From NCBI GenBank assembly GCA_021823875.1, contig JAKAMD010000270.1, positions 1-5,103 of the forward strand: DNA of 5,103 bases, given 5' to 3'. Source of the stretch: Pseudomonadota bacterium. GTDB lineage: Bacteria > Pseudomonadota > Alphaproteobacteria > Rhizobiales > Xanthobacteraceae. Both the position numbers and the translations under genes were made by a program. Shown one piece after another: positions 1 to 4,796 of the stretch (the stretch's first letter is position 1; every line of letters starts with the position of its first letter). Under the pieces are notes generated by a model, which was not told the DNA's origin, ran no database searches, and worked only from the letters and a program-made list of their open reading frames with translations.

Positions 1-311
1 TGCACCAGGCCGAAGCCAGTCTCCTGGTCGAAGCCGAGCGCATGGCCGGCCACCACGCGGCCGTCGCCGAGATGCAGCCAGATGGTTTCGGCCTCGGTGA
101 TCAGATAACCGATGGTCAAGATGAGCACGTCGTCGATCAGCACGCCATTGCCGGCACGCTCGGTGCCGAGCGTGTCGGCGGTGAAAGCGTCGGACGGAAT
201 GAGCGAGTGCAGGCCGACTACCGCGCTGAGCGCCCGTTCGAGATCATAGCCGTAGTCCTGCGCGCGCGGCTGGGCAGCGGCCGGCACTTTCCATTCGAGC
301 AGCGAAGACAT
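1..311 (-). CDS. Trypsin-like (S1C/HtrA-type fold) serine protease family protein, N-terminal part
   Basis: This gene runs off the left edge. Only its first 103 codons are present, starting at ATG 311-309. An AAGGAA ribosome binding site lies 9 bases upstream of the ATG on the minus strand. The protein begins MSSLLEWKVP and has no signal peptide, so what is visible looks cytoplasmic. Residues about 52-80 (RAGNGVLID, then LILTIGYLITEAE) and 93-103 (ALGFDQETGFGLV) match the first beta-barrel of HtrA/trypsin-like peptidases, where GSGVII...ILTNNHV carries the catalytic His. Here the aligned residue is Tyr69, and GSG is GNG. The HtrA-type Asp would be expected beyond the barrel strands seen, and the Ser lies outside the window, so activity cannot be fully judged. 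The family resemblance is good, but the function is unknown. The gene is divergent from the flavin monooxygenase gene. Confidence 0.75.
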   Translation of the reverse strand, partial: MSSLLEWKVPAAAQPRAQDYGYDLERALSAVVGLHSLIPSDAFTADTLGTERAGNGVLIDDVLILTIGYLITEAETIWLHLGDGRVVAGHALGFDQETGFGLV

Positions 312-421
312 CAGGCGAATTTCCTTTTTAGTGCCGCTTCTCATCATACGCGGATCGCGGCGCGAGAGAAGACATTGATTAAATGGGATGCGCGCGCACT
401 CCATGCTAGGATGACAGGGCA
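312..421. promoter_or_regulatory. Divergent promoter region between the protease-like and monooxygenase genes
   Basis: This 110-bp gap must hold the promoters of both flanking genes. On the minus strand, TATGAT (348-343) matches a -10 box at 5 of 6 positions and lies about 30 bases before the start codon, but no good -35 is seen at 16-18 bp. On the plus strand, TTGATT (375-380) and an extended -10-like TGCTAGGAT (404-412) are present, but their spacing is 26 bp, so they do not form a normal pair. AGGA at 408-411 is the probable ribosome binding site of the monooxygenase gene. Boxes were assigned by eye. Confidence 0.35.
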
Positions 422-1420
422 ATGACCCCGCTTTCCGTTCTCGATTTGTCGCCGGTGGCAGCCGGCAGCCCGGCCGCGCAGGCGCTGCGCAATTCGCTCG
501 ACCTGGCGCGACTCGCCGACCGGCTCGGCTTCACGCGCTATTGGGTGGCCGAACATCACAGCATGCCGGCGATCGCCAGCTCGGCGCCCGAGATCATGAT
601 CGGACAGATCGCCGCCGTGACGCAGCGCATCCGCGTCGGCTCCGGCGGCGTCATGCTGCCCAATCACGCGCCGCTGACGGTGGCGGAACGTTTCAAGGTG
701 CTGGAGGCGCTCTATCCCGGTCGCATCGATCTCGGCTTGGGGCGCGCGCCCGGCACCGATCCGGCGACGTCCTACATGCTGCGCCGGCGGCAGGGCATCA
801 GCGAGGAGGACGATTTCCTCGACCGCTTCAACGAACTGATGCTCTTGGAGAGCCGCGGCTTTCCGGCCGGTCATCCGTTCCACAAGGTGCGCGCCATGCC
901 CGACGACGTGCCGCTGCCGCCGATCTATCTGCTCGGCTCCTCGGATTATTCGGCGCAGCTCGCGGCGCAGATCGGCGCCGCTTTTTCCTTCGCGCATCAT
1001 TTCGCCAATTTCGACGCAGCCGAAGCGATGCGGCTCTACCGCGACAATTTCCGGCCTTCGCCGGCGCACACGAAGCCCTACGCGATCCTGGCGACGCATG
1101 TGGTCTGCGCGGAGACCGACGAAGAAGCTGCGCGGCTGGCCACCACGGTGGAGCTCAATTTCGTGCGGCGCGCCAAGGGCGAATATCTACCGCTCGCTTC
1201 GCCCGAGGAGGCGATCGCCTACGACTACTCCCCGGTCGACCGCGCGCGCATCGCGCAGAACCGCGCACGGCTTACGGTCGGTTCGCCGGCGACGGTGCGG
1301 GCCAAGCTCATGCCGCTGATCGAGGCGACCCAGGCCGATGAATTGATGGTGACGTCGATGATCTTCAGCCACGAAGCGCGCAAGCGCTCCTATGAATTGC
1401 TGATGCAGGCGTTTGCTTGA
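422..1420 (+). CDS. LLM class flavin-dependent oxidoreductase (luciferase-like monooxygenase, YhbW-like group)
   Basis: A 332-residue cytosolic protein of the bacterial luciferase-like TIM-barrel superfamily, which uses reduced FMN or F420 to oxidise or reduce small organic substrates. The whole length reads as the 'luciferase family oxidoreductase, group 1' set that includes E. coli YhbW. Visible landmarks are PLSVLDLSPV at 3-12, YWVAEHH at 40-46, GSGGVMLPNHAPL at 73-85, RIDLGLGRAPGTD at 101-113, a region around PIYLLGSSDYSAQLAA at 167-182, TVGSPATV at 285-292, and a C-terminal helix ending in KRSYELLMQAFA. The length is typical and nothing is missing. The ATG at 422 is preceded by AGGA 10 bases upstream, and the protein begins exactly at the family's conserved N-terminus, so the start is firm. 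The substrate cannot be deduced, and the cofactor is probably FMN by family analogy. A strong hairpin begins one base after the stop, suggesting the transcript ends there. Confidence 0.93.
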   Translation: MTPLSVLDLSPVAAGSPAAQALRNSLDLARLADRLGFTRYWVAEHHSMPAIASSAPEIMIGQIAAVTQRIRVGSGGVMLPNHAPLTVAERFKVLEALYPGRIDLGLGRAPGTDPATSYMLRRRQGISEEDDFLDRFNELMLLESRGFPAGHPFHKVRAMPDDVPLPPIYLLGSSDYSAQLAAQIGAAFSFAHHFANFDAAEAMRLYRDNFRPSPAHTKPYAILATHVVCAETDEEAARLATTVELNFVRRAKGEYLPLASPEEAIAYDYSPVDRARIAQNRARLTVGSPATVRAKLMPLIEATQADELMVTSMIFSHEARKRSYELLMQAFA

Positions 1421-1421
1421 C

Positions 1422-1465
1422 CGTCATTCCGGGTTCGCGGCCTTCGGTCGCGCCCCGGAATGACG
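1422..1465. repeat. 44-bp palindromic element / possible terminator after the monooxygenase gene
   Basis: Perfect 12-bp arms CGTCATTCCGGG (1422-1433) and CCCGGAATGACG (1454-1465) enclose a second, inner stem CGCGGCC (1436-1442) / GGTCGCG (1446-1452) around a TTC loop. The inner stem contains one G-T pair. The element begins one base after the monooxygenase stop codon, and AAAA follows rather than a T-run. In either direction it would fold into a very stable hairpin, so it may stop transcription or protect the mRNA 3' end. From memory, very similar CGTCATTCCGGG palindromes recur between genes in Bradyrhizobium-like genomes, so it is probably a dispersed repeat used as a terminator-like element. 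Confidence 0.8.
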
Positions 1466-1538
1466 AAAAGCAAATTTTCATGTTAGAAGCCGCGCAGGCG
1501 GCGGACGAGTTCACAGCTTTTGCCATGGATCGAAAATC

Positions 1539-1545
1539 AGGGAGG
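1539..1545 (+). promoter_or_regulatory. Ribosome binding site that sets a TTG start
   Basis: AGGGAGG ends 5 bases before TTG 1551, a near-ideal Shine-Dalgarno. The only nearby ATG (1525) is out of frame with the dienelactone hydrolase and would give a 13-codon peptide ending at a TAA at 1564-1566. The TTG therefore has to be the start. In the rest of this gap (1466-1538) I see only a small GAAAA/TTTTC inverted repeat at 1465-1479 and no convincing promoter. Confidence 0.8.
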
Positions 1546-1550
1546 TTCCT

Positions 1551-2222
1551 TTGGGCAAGACGTTAACCCTCACCACCAGCGACAATCATACGCTCGGCGC
1601 CTATCGCGCCGACCCGCAAGGCGCGGTCAAAGGCGGCATGGTCGTGGTGCAGGAAATTTTCGGCGTCAATCATCACATCCGCGCGGTCTGCGACCGGTTG
1701 GCCGGAATGGGATACGCCGCGGTGGCGCCAGCGGTGTTCGACCGCTTCGTGCGCGATTTCGAATGCGGCTATACGCCGGACGAAATCGCCCATGCGCGCA
1801 GCTATCTCGGCAATCTCAACTGGGATCACATGATGGCGGACGTTGCCGCTGCCAAGGACGAGCTCAAGGGCGTGGGTCCGATCGGCATCATCGGCTTCTG
1901 CATGGGCGGCACGGCGGCCTTCCTCGGTGCCTGCCGCCTTCCTGGCTTTGCGGCCTCGGTTGCCTTCTACGGCGGCATGATCGGTAAGTTTGCCGACGAG
2001 AAGCCGAAGTGCTCGCTGCAGATGCATTTCGGCGAGAAGGACGAAAGCATCCCGATGGACGTGGTCGCGGCCATCAAGGCCAAGCAGGCGCAGGCGGAAA
2101 CCTACGTCTATCCGGATGCGCCGCACGGCTTTTCCTGCGACGAGCGCGCGAGCTACCGCAAGGAAGCGAGCGATCTGGCCTGGAGCCGCACGCAAGCGTT
2201 TCTGACCGCGCATATGAAATAG
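1551..2222 (+). CDS. Dienelactone hydrolase family protein (alpha/beta hydrolase)
   Basis: A 223-residue cytosolic alpha/beta hydrolase of the dienelactone hydrolase family. Characterised members open the lactone ring of dienelactones in chlorocatechol breakdown; many genomic members have unknown substrates. The catalytic set is complete: nucleophile Cys117 in the elbow GFCMGG (115-120), Asp164 in GEKDESIP (161-168), His192 in PHGF (191-194), and Glu35 in QEIFG (34-38), the residue that in this family pairs with the Cys at rest. VNHHIRAVCDRLAGMGYAAVAP at about 39-60 matches the conserved helix and following strand. The length is normal (about 220-240). There is no signal peptide. The start is TTG with a strong ribosome binding site, giving MGKTLTLTTSD. 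The gene follows the monooxygenase on the same strand but is separated by 130 bp and a palindrome, so joint transcription is doubtful. No other aromatic-degradation gene is present, so a chloroaromatic role should not be assumed. Confidence 0.93.
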   Translation: MGKTLTLTTSDNHTLGAYRADPQGAVKGGMVVVQEIFGVNHHIRAVCDRLAGMGYAAVAPAVFDRFVRDFECGYTPDEIAHARSYLGNLNWDHMMADVAAAKDELKGVGPIGIIGFCMGGTAAFLGACRLPGFAASVAFYGGMIGKFADEKPKCSLQMHFGEKDESIPMDVVAAIKAKQAQAETYVYPDAPHGFSCDERASYRKEASDLAWSRTQAFLTAHMK

Positions 2223-2250
2223 CAAGACGCTGTTAGGCGAAACTCTCGCC

Positions 2251-2320
2251 ACGTCATGCCCGGCCAACCGGGTCCGGCTTTTGGCCGGCCCGGGTGTAAA
2301 CCTGTGCCGGGCATCCACGT
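2251..2320. repeat. Palindromic intergenic element, left of two
   Basis: Outer arms ACGT-C-ATGCCCGGC (2251-2264) and GCCGGGCAT-CC-ACGT (2306-2320) enclose a GC-rich core. Inside, CCGGCCAA (2260-2267) pairs perfectly with TTGGCCGG (2281-2288), so alternative folds are possible. The ends resemble the CGTCATGCCCGG...CCGGGCATCCACGTCTT elements I recall from Bradyrhizobium-like genomes. The element starts 28 bases after the hydrolase stop, in the gap between two convergent genes, where it could act as a terminator from either side. Confidence 0.7.
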
Positions 2321-2351
2321 CTTAACAGCACCGATAGTCCCTAAAACGTCG

Positions 2352-2410
2352 ATGGCCGGGACATAGGCGAGCGAAGCGACGCCGTCCTTCAGACGGCTAT
2401 GCCCGGCCAT
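2352..2410. repeat. Palindromic intergenic element, right of two
   Basis: Arms ATGGCCGGG-A-CATAG (2352-2366) and CTATG-CCCGGCCAT (2397-2410) are perfect except for one extra A. Within them lies a second stem, GCCGTC (2381-2386) / GACGGC (2392-2397), around a CTTCA loop. The right arm shares the 11-mer ATGCCCGGCCA (2399-2409) with the left element (2256-2266), so the two are probably related. It sits 27 bases beyond the stop of the minus-strand export lipoprotein gene and would form a hairpin in that transcript. No T-run follows on either strand. Confidence 0.75.
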
Positions 2411-2437
2411 GACAATCGCACGTGCTGCGCCGTCGGT

Positions 2438-3385
2438 TCAGAACCACCGCTCCTTGACGACGATGGTGTCGCCGGGGCGCAGCGGATAATTGAGCGGCAC
2501 GTCGCCCTTGAAGCGCTGCGTGGGCGTGTTGCGGGTGAGCTCGATCCGGCTCTTGTTGGCGCGCGGGGCGAAGCCACCGGCAATGGCGATAGCGTTCTCC
2601 GCCGTCATATTGGGGACGTAAGGATACTGGCCCGGCGTGGTGACCTCGCCGAGGATGAAGAACGGCCGGTAGGACGCGATCTCCACCGTCACATGCGGCT
2701 CGCGCACATAGCCCTGCTTGAGGCGGTCGGCGATCATCGAAGAGAGCTGCTGGGTGGTGAAGCCGCGTGCCGGCACCGCGCCGATCAGGGGCATGCTGAC
2801 ACTGCCACCGGCGTCGACCATGTAGGTGCCGGTAATGCCTTCCTGGCCGAACACCACCACGCGCAAGCGGTCGCCGGAATCGAGCGTGTAGGATTGCGCC
2901 GCCGGTGCATAAGCATAGCCATAGCCGTAAGGCGCCGCGGCATAGGCATGCGCGGCGGTCTGCTGCGGCGGCTGATATTGCATCACATAGCCGTAACGCC
3001 CGTAGCTGCGCTGCTGCACATGACCGTTCTGTGGACCGGCTTGTTGCGCGTAAGCCTGTTGTCCATAAGCCGGGGTTGCGTAGGATGGGGGCGCGTAAGC
3101 CTGCGTTGCATAGGGCTGCTGTGCATAGGCAGGCGCGTAGCTCGGCGCGCTCTGTTGCCGGCCGAAGAATGCAAAGCTTGATCCGTGGCTCGAATTGAAG
3201 AAACCGCGCTCTTGGCCCTGCTGGGTGGAGGCGGTCTGCGTATAATTGGCCCCGCCATAGTGCTGCACCACCGGCACCGGGCGGCCGGTCATCGGATCCA
3301 TGACGTATTGGGTCTGCGGCTGACGCGCGCAGGCGGCGACCGCGAGAGCGGCCAGCAAAGGCAAGAGAATTCGGGCAGTTCGCAT
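2438..3385 (-). CDS. Polysaccharide biosynthesis/export lipoprotein (Wza/GumB/ExoF-like, SLBB domain) with Tyr-rich linker
   Basis: A 315-residue predicted outer-membrane lipoprotein of the polysaccharide export family, whose members form the exit channel for exopolysaccharide or capsule. The signal peptide MRTARILLPLLAALAVAAC ends in a good lipobox with Cys19; the next residue is Ala, so there is no inner-membrane retention Asp. Residues 20-80 are polar. About 83-166 is a Tyr/Ala/Gln/Pro-rich low-complexity linker. The export domain spans about 165-239 (YTLDSGDRLRVVVFGQ, DAGGSVSMPLIG, PHVTVEI). One SLBB domain follows at about 240-297 (RPFFILGEVTTPGQYPYV, AIAIAGGF), and the protein ends LRPGDTIVVKERWF. 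Wza carries two SLBB domains and a C-terminal helix; here there is one SLBB and no helix. The start could be TTG 3388 or ATG 3385; ATG is preferred, though both have only a weak ribosome binding site. No glycosyltransferase, Wzc-type kinase or flippase gene is nearby, so the exported polymer is unknown. Confidence 0.9.
   Translation of the reverse strand: MRTARILLPLLAALAVAACARQPQTQYVMDPMTGRPVPVVQHYGGANYTQTASTQQGQERGFFNSSHGSSFAFFGRQQSAPSYAPAYAQQPYATQAYAPPSYATPAYGQQAYAQQAGPQNGHVQQRSYGRYGYVMQYQPPQQTAAHAYAAAPYGYGYAYAPAAQSYTLDSGDRLRVVVFGQEGITGTYMVDAGGSVSMPLIGAVPARGFTTQQLSSMIADRLKQGYVREPHVTVEIASYRPFFILGEVTTPGQYPYVPNMTAENAIAIAGGFAPRANKSRIELTRNTPTQRFKGDVPLNYPLRPGDTIVVKERWF
3038..3127 (-). repeat. Six tandem 15-bp units coding for YAxxA pentapeptides
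   Basis: Inside the export lipoprotein, residues 87-116 read as six units with Tyr at every fifth position: YAQQP, YATQA, YAPPS, YATPA, YGQQA, YAQQA. The DNA units are diverged (both TAT and TAC, GCA and GCG are used), so selection appears to act on the peptide and not just on recent slippage. One further Tyr (residue 83) precedes the array with a spacing of four. A second Tyr-dense patch, YGYGYAYA, lies at residues 153-160 (2908-2931). Confidence 0.85.
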
Positions 3386-3414
3386 CAAAAGCGAATCCGG
3401 GCCGTTTATGGAAA

Positions 3415-3456
3415 TTAAGCCCGATTAACGCTTTATATGGTTAACAAAGTCTAACC
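3415..3456 (-). promoter_or_regulatory. Probable promoter/operator of the export gene: TTAA cluster with CtrA-like half-site
   Basis: The gap upstream of the export gene (3386-3508) has an AT-rich stretch unlike its surroundings. TTAA occurs at 3415-3418, 3425-3428 and 3441-3444, and CTAA at 3451-3454. The starts are 10, 16 and 10 bp apart. Read on the minus strand, 3444-3437 is TTAACCAT, the 8-base half-site described for the alphaproteobacterial cell-cycle regulator CtrA. A -10-like TATAAA (3437-3432) overlaps its end, with no sound -35 upstream, as might be expected of an activator-dependent promoter. The full TTAA-N7-TTAAC consensus is not met. Confidence 0.4.
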
Positions 3457-3469
3457 GTCGGGGCGTTTC

Positions 3470-3491
3470 CCTCTCCCTCGCGGGGGAGAGG
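3470..3491 (-). terminator. Hairpin downstream of msrA, probable terminator
   Basis: CCTCTCCC (3470-3477) and GGGAGAGG (3484-3491) form a perfect 8-bp stem around a 6-base loop, 17 bases after the msrA stop codon and before the export gene's promoter region. No T-run follows in the direction of msrA (GAAACG), so it is not a textbook intrinsic terminator. CCCTCTCCC...GGGAGAGG hairpins are a common dispersed intergenic motif in GC-rich Proteobacteria, as far as I recall. Confidence 0.55.
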
Positions 3492-3508
3492 TGAAAGAGC
3501 TGCAGGGC

Positions 3509-4177
3509 TTACGCCGGAGCGCCTTGCAGCGTCGCCCCGGTGCCGATCGGGCAGGACACCCCGGTGCCGCCCAACCCGCAATAGCCGAATGGGTTTTTAG
3601 CCAAATACTGCTGGTGATAGTCCTCGGCGAAATAGAACGGCGGGGCGTCGAGGATTTCGGTGGTGATCGGCCCGTAGCGTTTCTCGCCCAGCGCTTGTTC
3701 GTACCTCGCTTTGGAGGCTTCGGCGGCGCGCCGCTGCTCGGGCGTGAAGGTGTAGATGCCGGAGCGATATTGCGTGCCCACATCGCTGCCCTGGCGCATG
3801 CCTTGGGTCGGGTCGTGGCTTTCCCAGAAGGTCTTGAGCAAGGTGTCGTAGGTGATCTTGGCCGGATCGTAGACCACCAGCACCACCTCGTTGTGGCCGG
3901 TGCGGCCGGTGCAGACCTCCTCATAGGTCGGGTTCGGGGTGAGGCCGCCGGCATAGCCGACGGCGGTGACATGAATGCCGTCACCGAGTTCCCAGAATTT
4001 GCGCTCGGCACCCCAGAAGCAGCCGAGGCCGAAGAGGGCCTTCTCGCTGCTGGCCGGATAGGGTCCCTTGAGCGGGCGGTGCTTGACGAAATGGTCGCGG
4101 GCGGTGGGGATAGCCTGGTCGCGGCCGGGCAGCGCCTCGTTCGCGCTGGGCATGGCCATCTTCTTGAAGCCGAACAT
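3509..4177 (-). CDS. msrA: Peptide-methionine (S)-S-oxide reductase MsrA
   Basis: A 222-residue cytosolic repair enzyme that reduces the S form of methionine sulfoxide, in proteins or free, with electrons from thioredoxin. The active site is intact: nucleophile Cys53 in GCFWG (52-56), Glu97 in GHNEV, Asp132 and Tyr137 in GSDVGTQYRSG (130-140), and two candidate resolving cysteines, Cys200 (FGYCGLGG) and Cys209 (VSCPIG). This arrangement matches the three-cysteine E. coli type (51, 198, 206). VGYAGGLTPNPTYEEVCTGRTG and AEDYHQQYL are further family signatures. The ATG at 4177 has GGGAG 8 bases upstream. The frame stays open to an ATG at 4243, but the 22 added residues match no MsrA part and that start lacks a comparable ribosome binding site. 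The gene lies 119 bp after the small membrane protein gene on the same strand, with a hairpin between them, and is probably transcribed alone. Identification is firm. Confidence 0.97.
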   Translation of the reverse strand: MFGFKKMAMPSANEALPGRDQAIPTARDHFVKHRPLKGPYPASSEKALFGLGCFWGAERKFWELGDGIHVTAVGYAGGLTPNPTYEEVCTGRTGHNEVVLVVYDPAKITYDTLLKTFWESHDPTQGMRQGSDVGTQYRSGIYTFTPEQRRAAEASKARYEQALGEKRYGPITTEILDAPPFYFAEDYHQQYLAKNPFGYCGLGGTGVSCPIGTGATLQGAPA

Positions 4178-4185
4178 GACGGATT

Positions 4186-4212
4186 CTCCCTGAATTTGTT
4201 GAGCGCAATATA
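4186..4212 (-). promoter_or_regulatory. msrA ribosome binding site and weak -10-like box
   Basis: On the minus strand, GGGAG (4190-4186) lies 8 bases before the msrA ATG at 4177 and fixes that start. TATATT (4212-4207) resembles a -10 box and would give a leader of about 25 bases. No recognisable -35 lies 16-18 bp further upstream, so the promoter call is weak while the ribosome binding site is solid. The rest of the gap up to 4276 shows nothing clear. Confidence 0.45.
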
Positions 4213-4276
4213 AGCGCGGCCGGGCAGAGGCGGAATGCGCCAACCAATCACGTCTGAGACATATGAGGGGCAGCCC

Positions 4277-4296
4277 GGCTCACGCCGGCGCGAGCC
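4277..4296 (-). terminator. Hairpin directly after the small membrane protein gene
   Basis: GGCTCACGCC (4277-4286) is complementary to GGCGCGAGCC (4287-4296) at nine of ten positions. It begins at the base after the minus-strand TAA stop. As RNA it would need to open a few central bases to form a loop. No T-run follows. It may end or attenuate the transcript before msrA; a factor-independent terminator is not proven. Confidence 0.4.
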
Positions 4297-4617
4297 TTAC
4301 TGCCTGATGTAGCCGATCAGCGGCTTTTTGCGGCGGCCGGCGAGGATCAGCAGGATGCCGAGCAGGCCGAACAGGCCCCAGGCCGGCGCTGCCAGGATCG
4401 TCAGCATCACCGGGTCCCATAGGACGCCGCGGGCATAGGGCAGGATCAGCGGCTTGAGCTGAGCCAGGCTGGCCGCGTTGATCAGGTCCCACAGCGCGCG
4501 CACGCTGGTGAAATAGAACCGGCTGGCGGCAATCGATTTGGTGCCGTCATAGACCAGCAGCAAGAAGGCGCTGGCCAGGCACAGGAGACCGATAAGGCGA
4601 AACAAAAAGCGGATCAT
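4297..4617 (-). CDS. Small conserved two-helix membrane protein of unknown function
   Basis: A 106-residue protein, MIRFLFRLIG at the start and KKPLIGYIRQ at the end. A first hydrophobic helix covers about residues 4-22 and a second about 69-93. A loop of roughly 45 residues between them contains DGTKSIAASR (24-33) and WDLINAASLAQLKPLI. RRKK (95-98) after the second helix predicts both ends in the cytoplasm and the loop in the periplasm. I recall similar short proteins (FRLIG...DGTKSIAAS...LWDPV...GR(R/K)) in Rhizobiales, sometimes labelled as a PetM-like cytochrome b6f subunit. That label is doubtful, because no cytochrome gene is near. ATG 4617 is chosen because it starts at the first helix; a GTG at 4674 would add 19 polar residues. 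The ribosome binding site is weak. The gene is divergent from the malic enzyme gene. Confidence 0.75.
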   Translation of the reverse strand: MIRFLFRLIGLLCLASAFLLLVYDGTKSIAASRFYFTSVRALWDLINAASLAQLKPLILPYARGVLWDPVMLTILAAPAWGLFGLLGILLILAGRRKKPLIGYIRQ

Positions 4618-4796
4618 GGCACCAAATGGTTCATGCACGTCGCCGGGCACCCCGCTTACCCTGCGTCGCGGCACGGTTCAACTATGCAAACCTGCGAGAG
4701 GAGCCATGGCAGGCGTTCTCTTGAGGTTGCGCCTCGCCTTCCGCTAGGGTCCTCCCCCCAATAGCCGGGCCGCCCGGCGCTCGCGATGGAGATGAT
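4618..4796. promoter_or_regulatory. Divergent promoter/leader region between the membrane protein and malic enzyme genes
   Basis: For the malic enzyme, CTTGAGG (4720-4726) followed after 17 bp by CTAGGG (4744-4749) is a possible but poor promoter pair. GCCGGG (4764-4769) and CCCGGC (4773-4778) form a 6-bp hairpin with a 3-base loop, ending 9 bases before the Shine-Dalgarno GGAG (4788-4791), which is 5 bases from ATG 4797. A 13-codon frame at 4706-4747 begins just after AGAGGAG. On the minus strand, TTGAAC (4682-4677) could be a -35 for the membrane protein gene, with no good -10. All boxes were read by eye. Confidence 0.35.

Noticed and set aside
344..1099. Minus-strand open frame opposite the monooxygenase (251 codons), and a plus-frame shadow at 541-1341
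   Set aside because: Both overlap a complete luciferase-like gene in another frame, are low-complexity Arg/Gly/Ala-rich, and show no family motif.
1525..1566. ATG-started 13-codon frame (MDRKSGRFLWARR) overlapping the hydrolase start
   Set aside because: It has no ribosome binding site of its own. The AGGGAGG lies inside it and clearly serves the TTG at 1551. A coupled leader cannot be excluded but nothing supports it.
1563..2318. Minus-strand open frame opposite the dienelactone hydrolase
   Set aside because: The sense strand carries a complete Cys-Asp-His hydrolase with a strong ribosome binding site; the antisense product has no recognisable features.
1422..2410. Reading the palindromes as a CRISPR array, tRNA genes or insertion-sequence ends
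   Set aside because: There are no regularly spaced repeats with unique spacers, no cloverleaf with CCA-type end or anticodon arm, and no transposase frame or target duplication between them.
2399..3181. Long plus-strand open frame opposite the export lipoprotein (260 codons)
   Set aside because: It is the antisense shadow of a gene with clear lipobox, export and SLBB motifs; its translation is rich in Arg, Gly and His with no recognisable domain, as expected from GC-rich third positions.
4178..4243. N-terminal extension of MsrA to ATG 4243
   Set aside because: The 22 extra residues match nothing in the family, and the ATG at 4177 has GGGAG at ideal spacing. The extension is also not a convincing signal peptide.
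3451..4251. Second minus-strand frame and the 3491-4213 plus-strand frame overlapping msrA
   Set aside because: Both are frame shadows of msrA, whose active-site residues and length are complete in the chosen frame.
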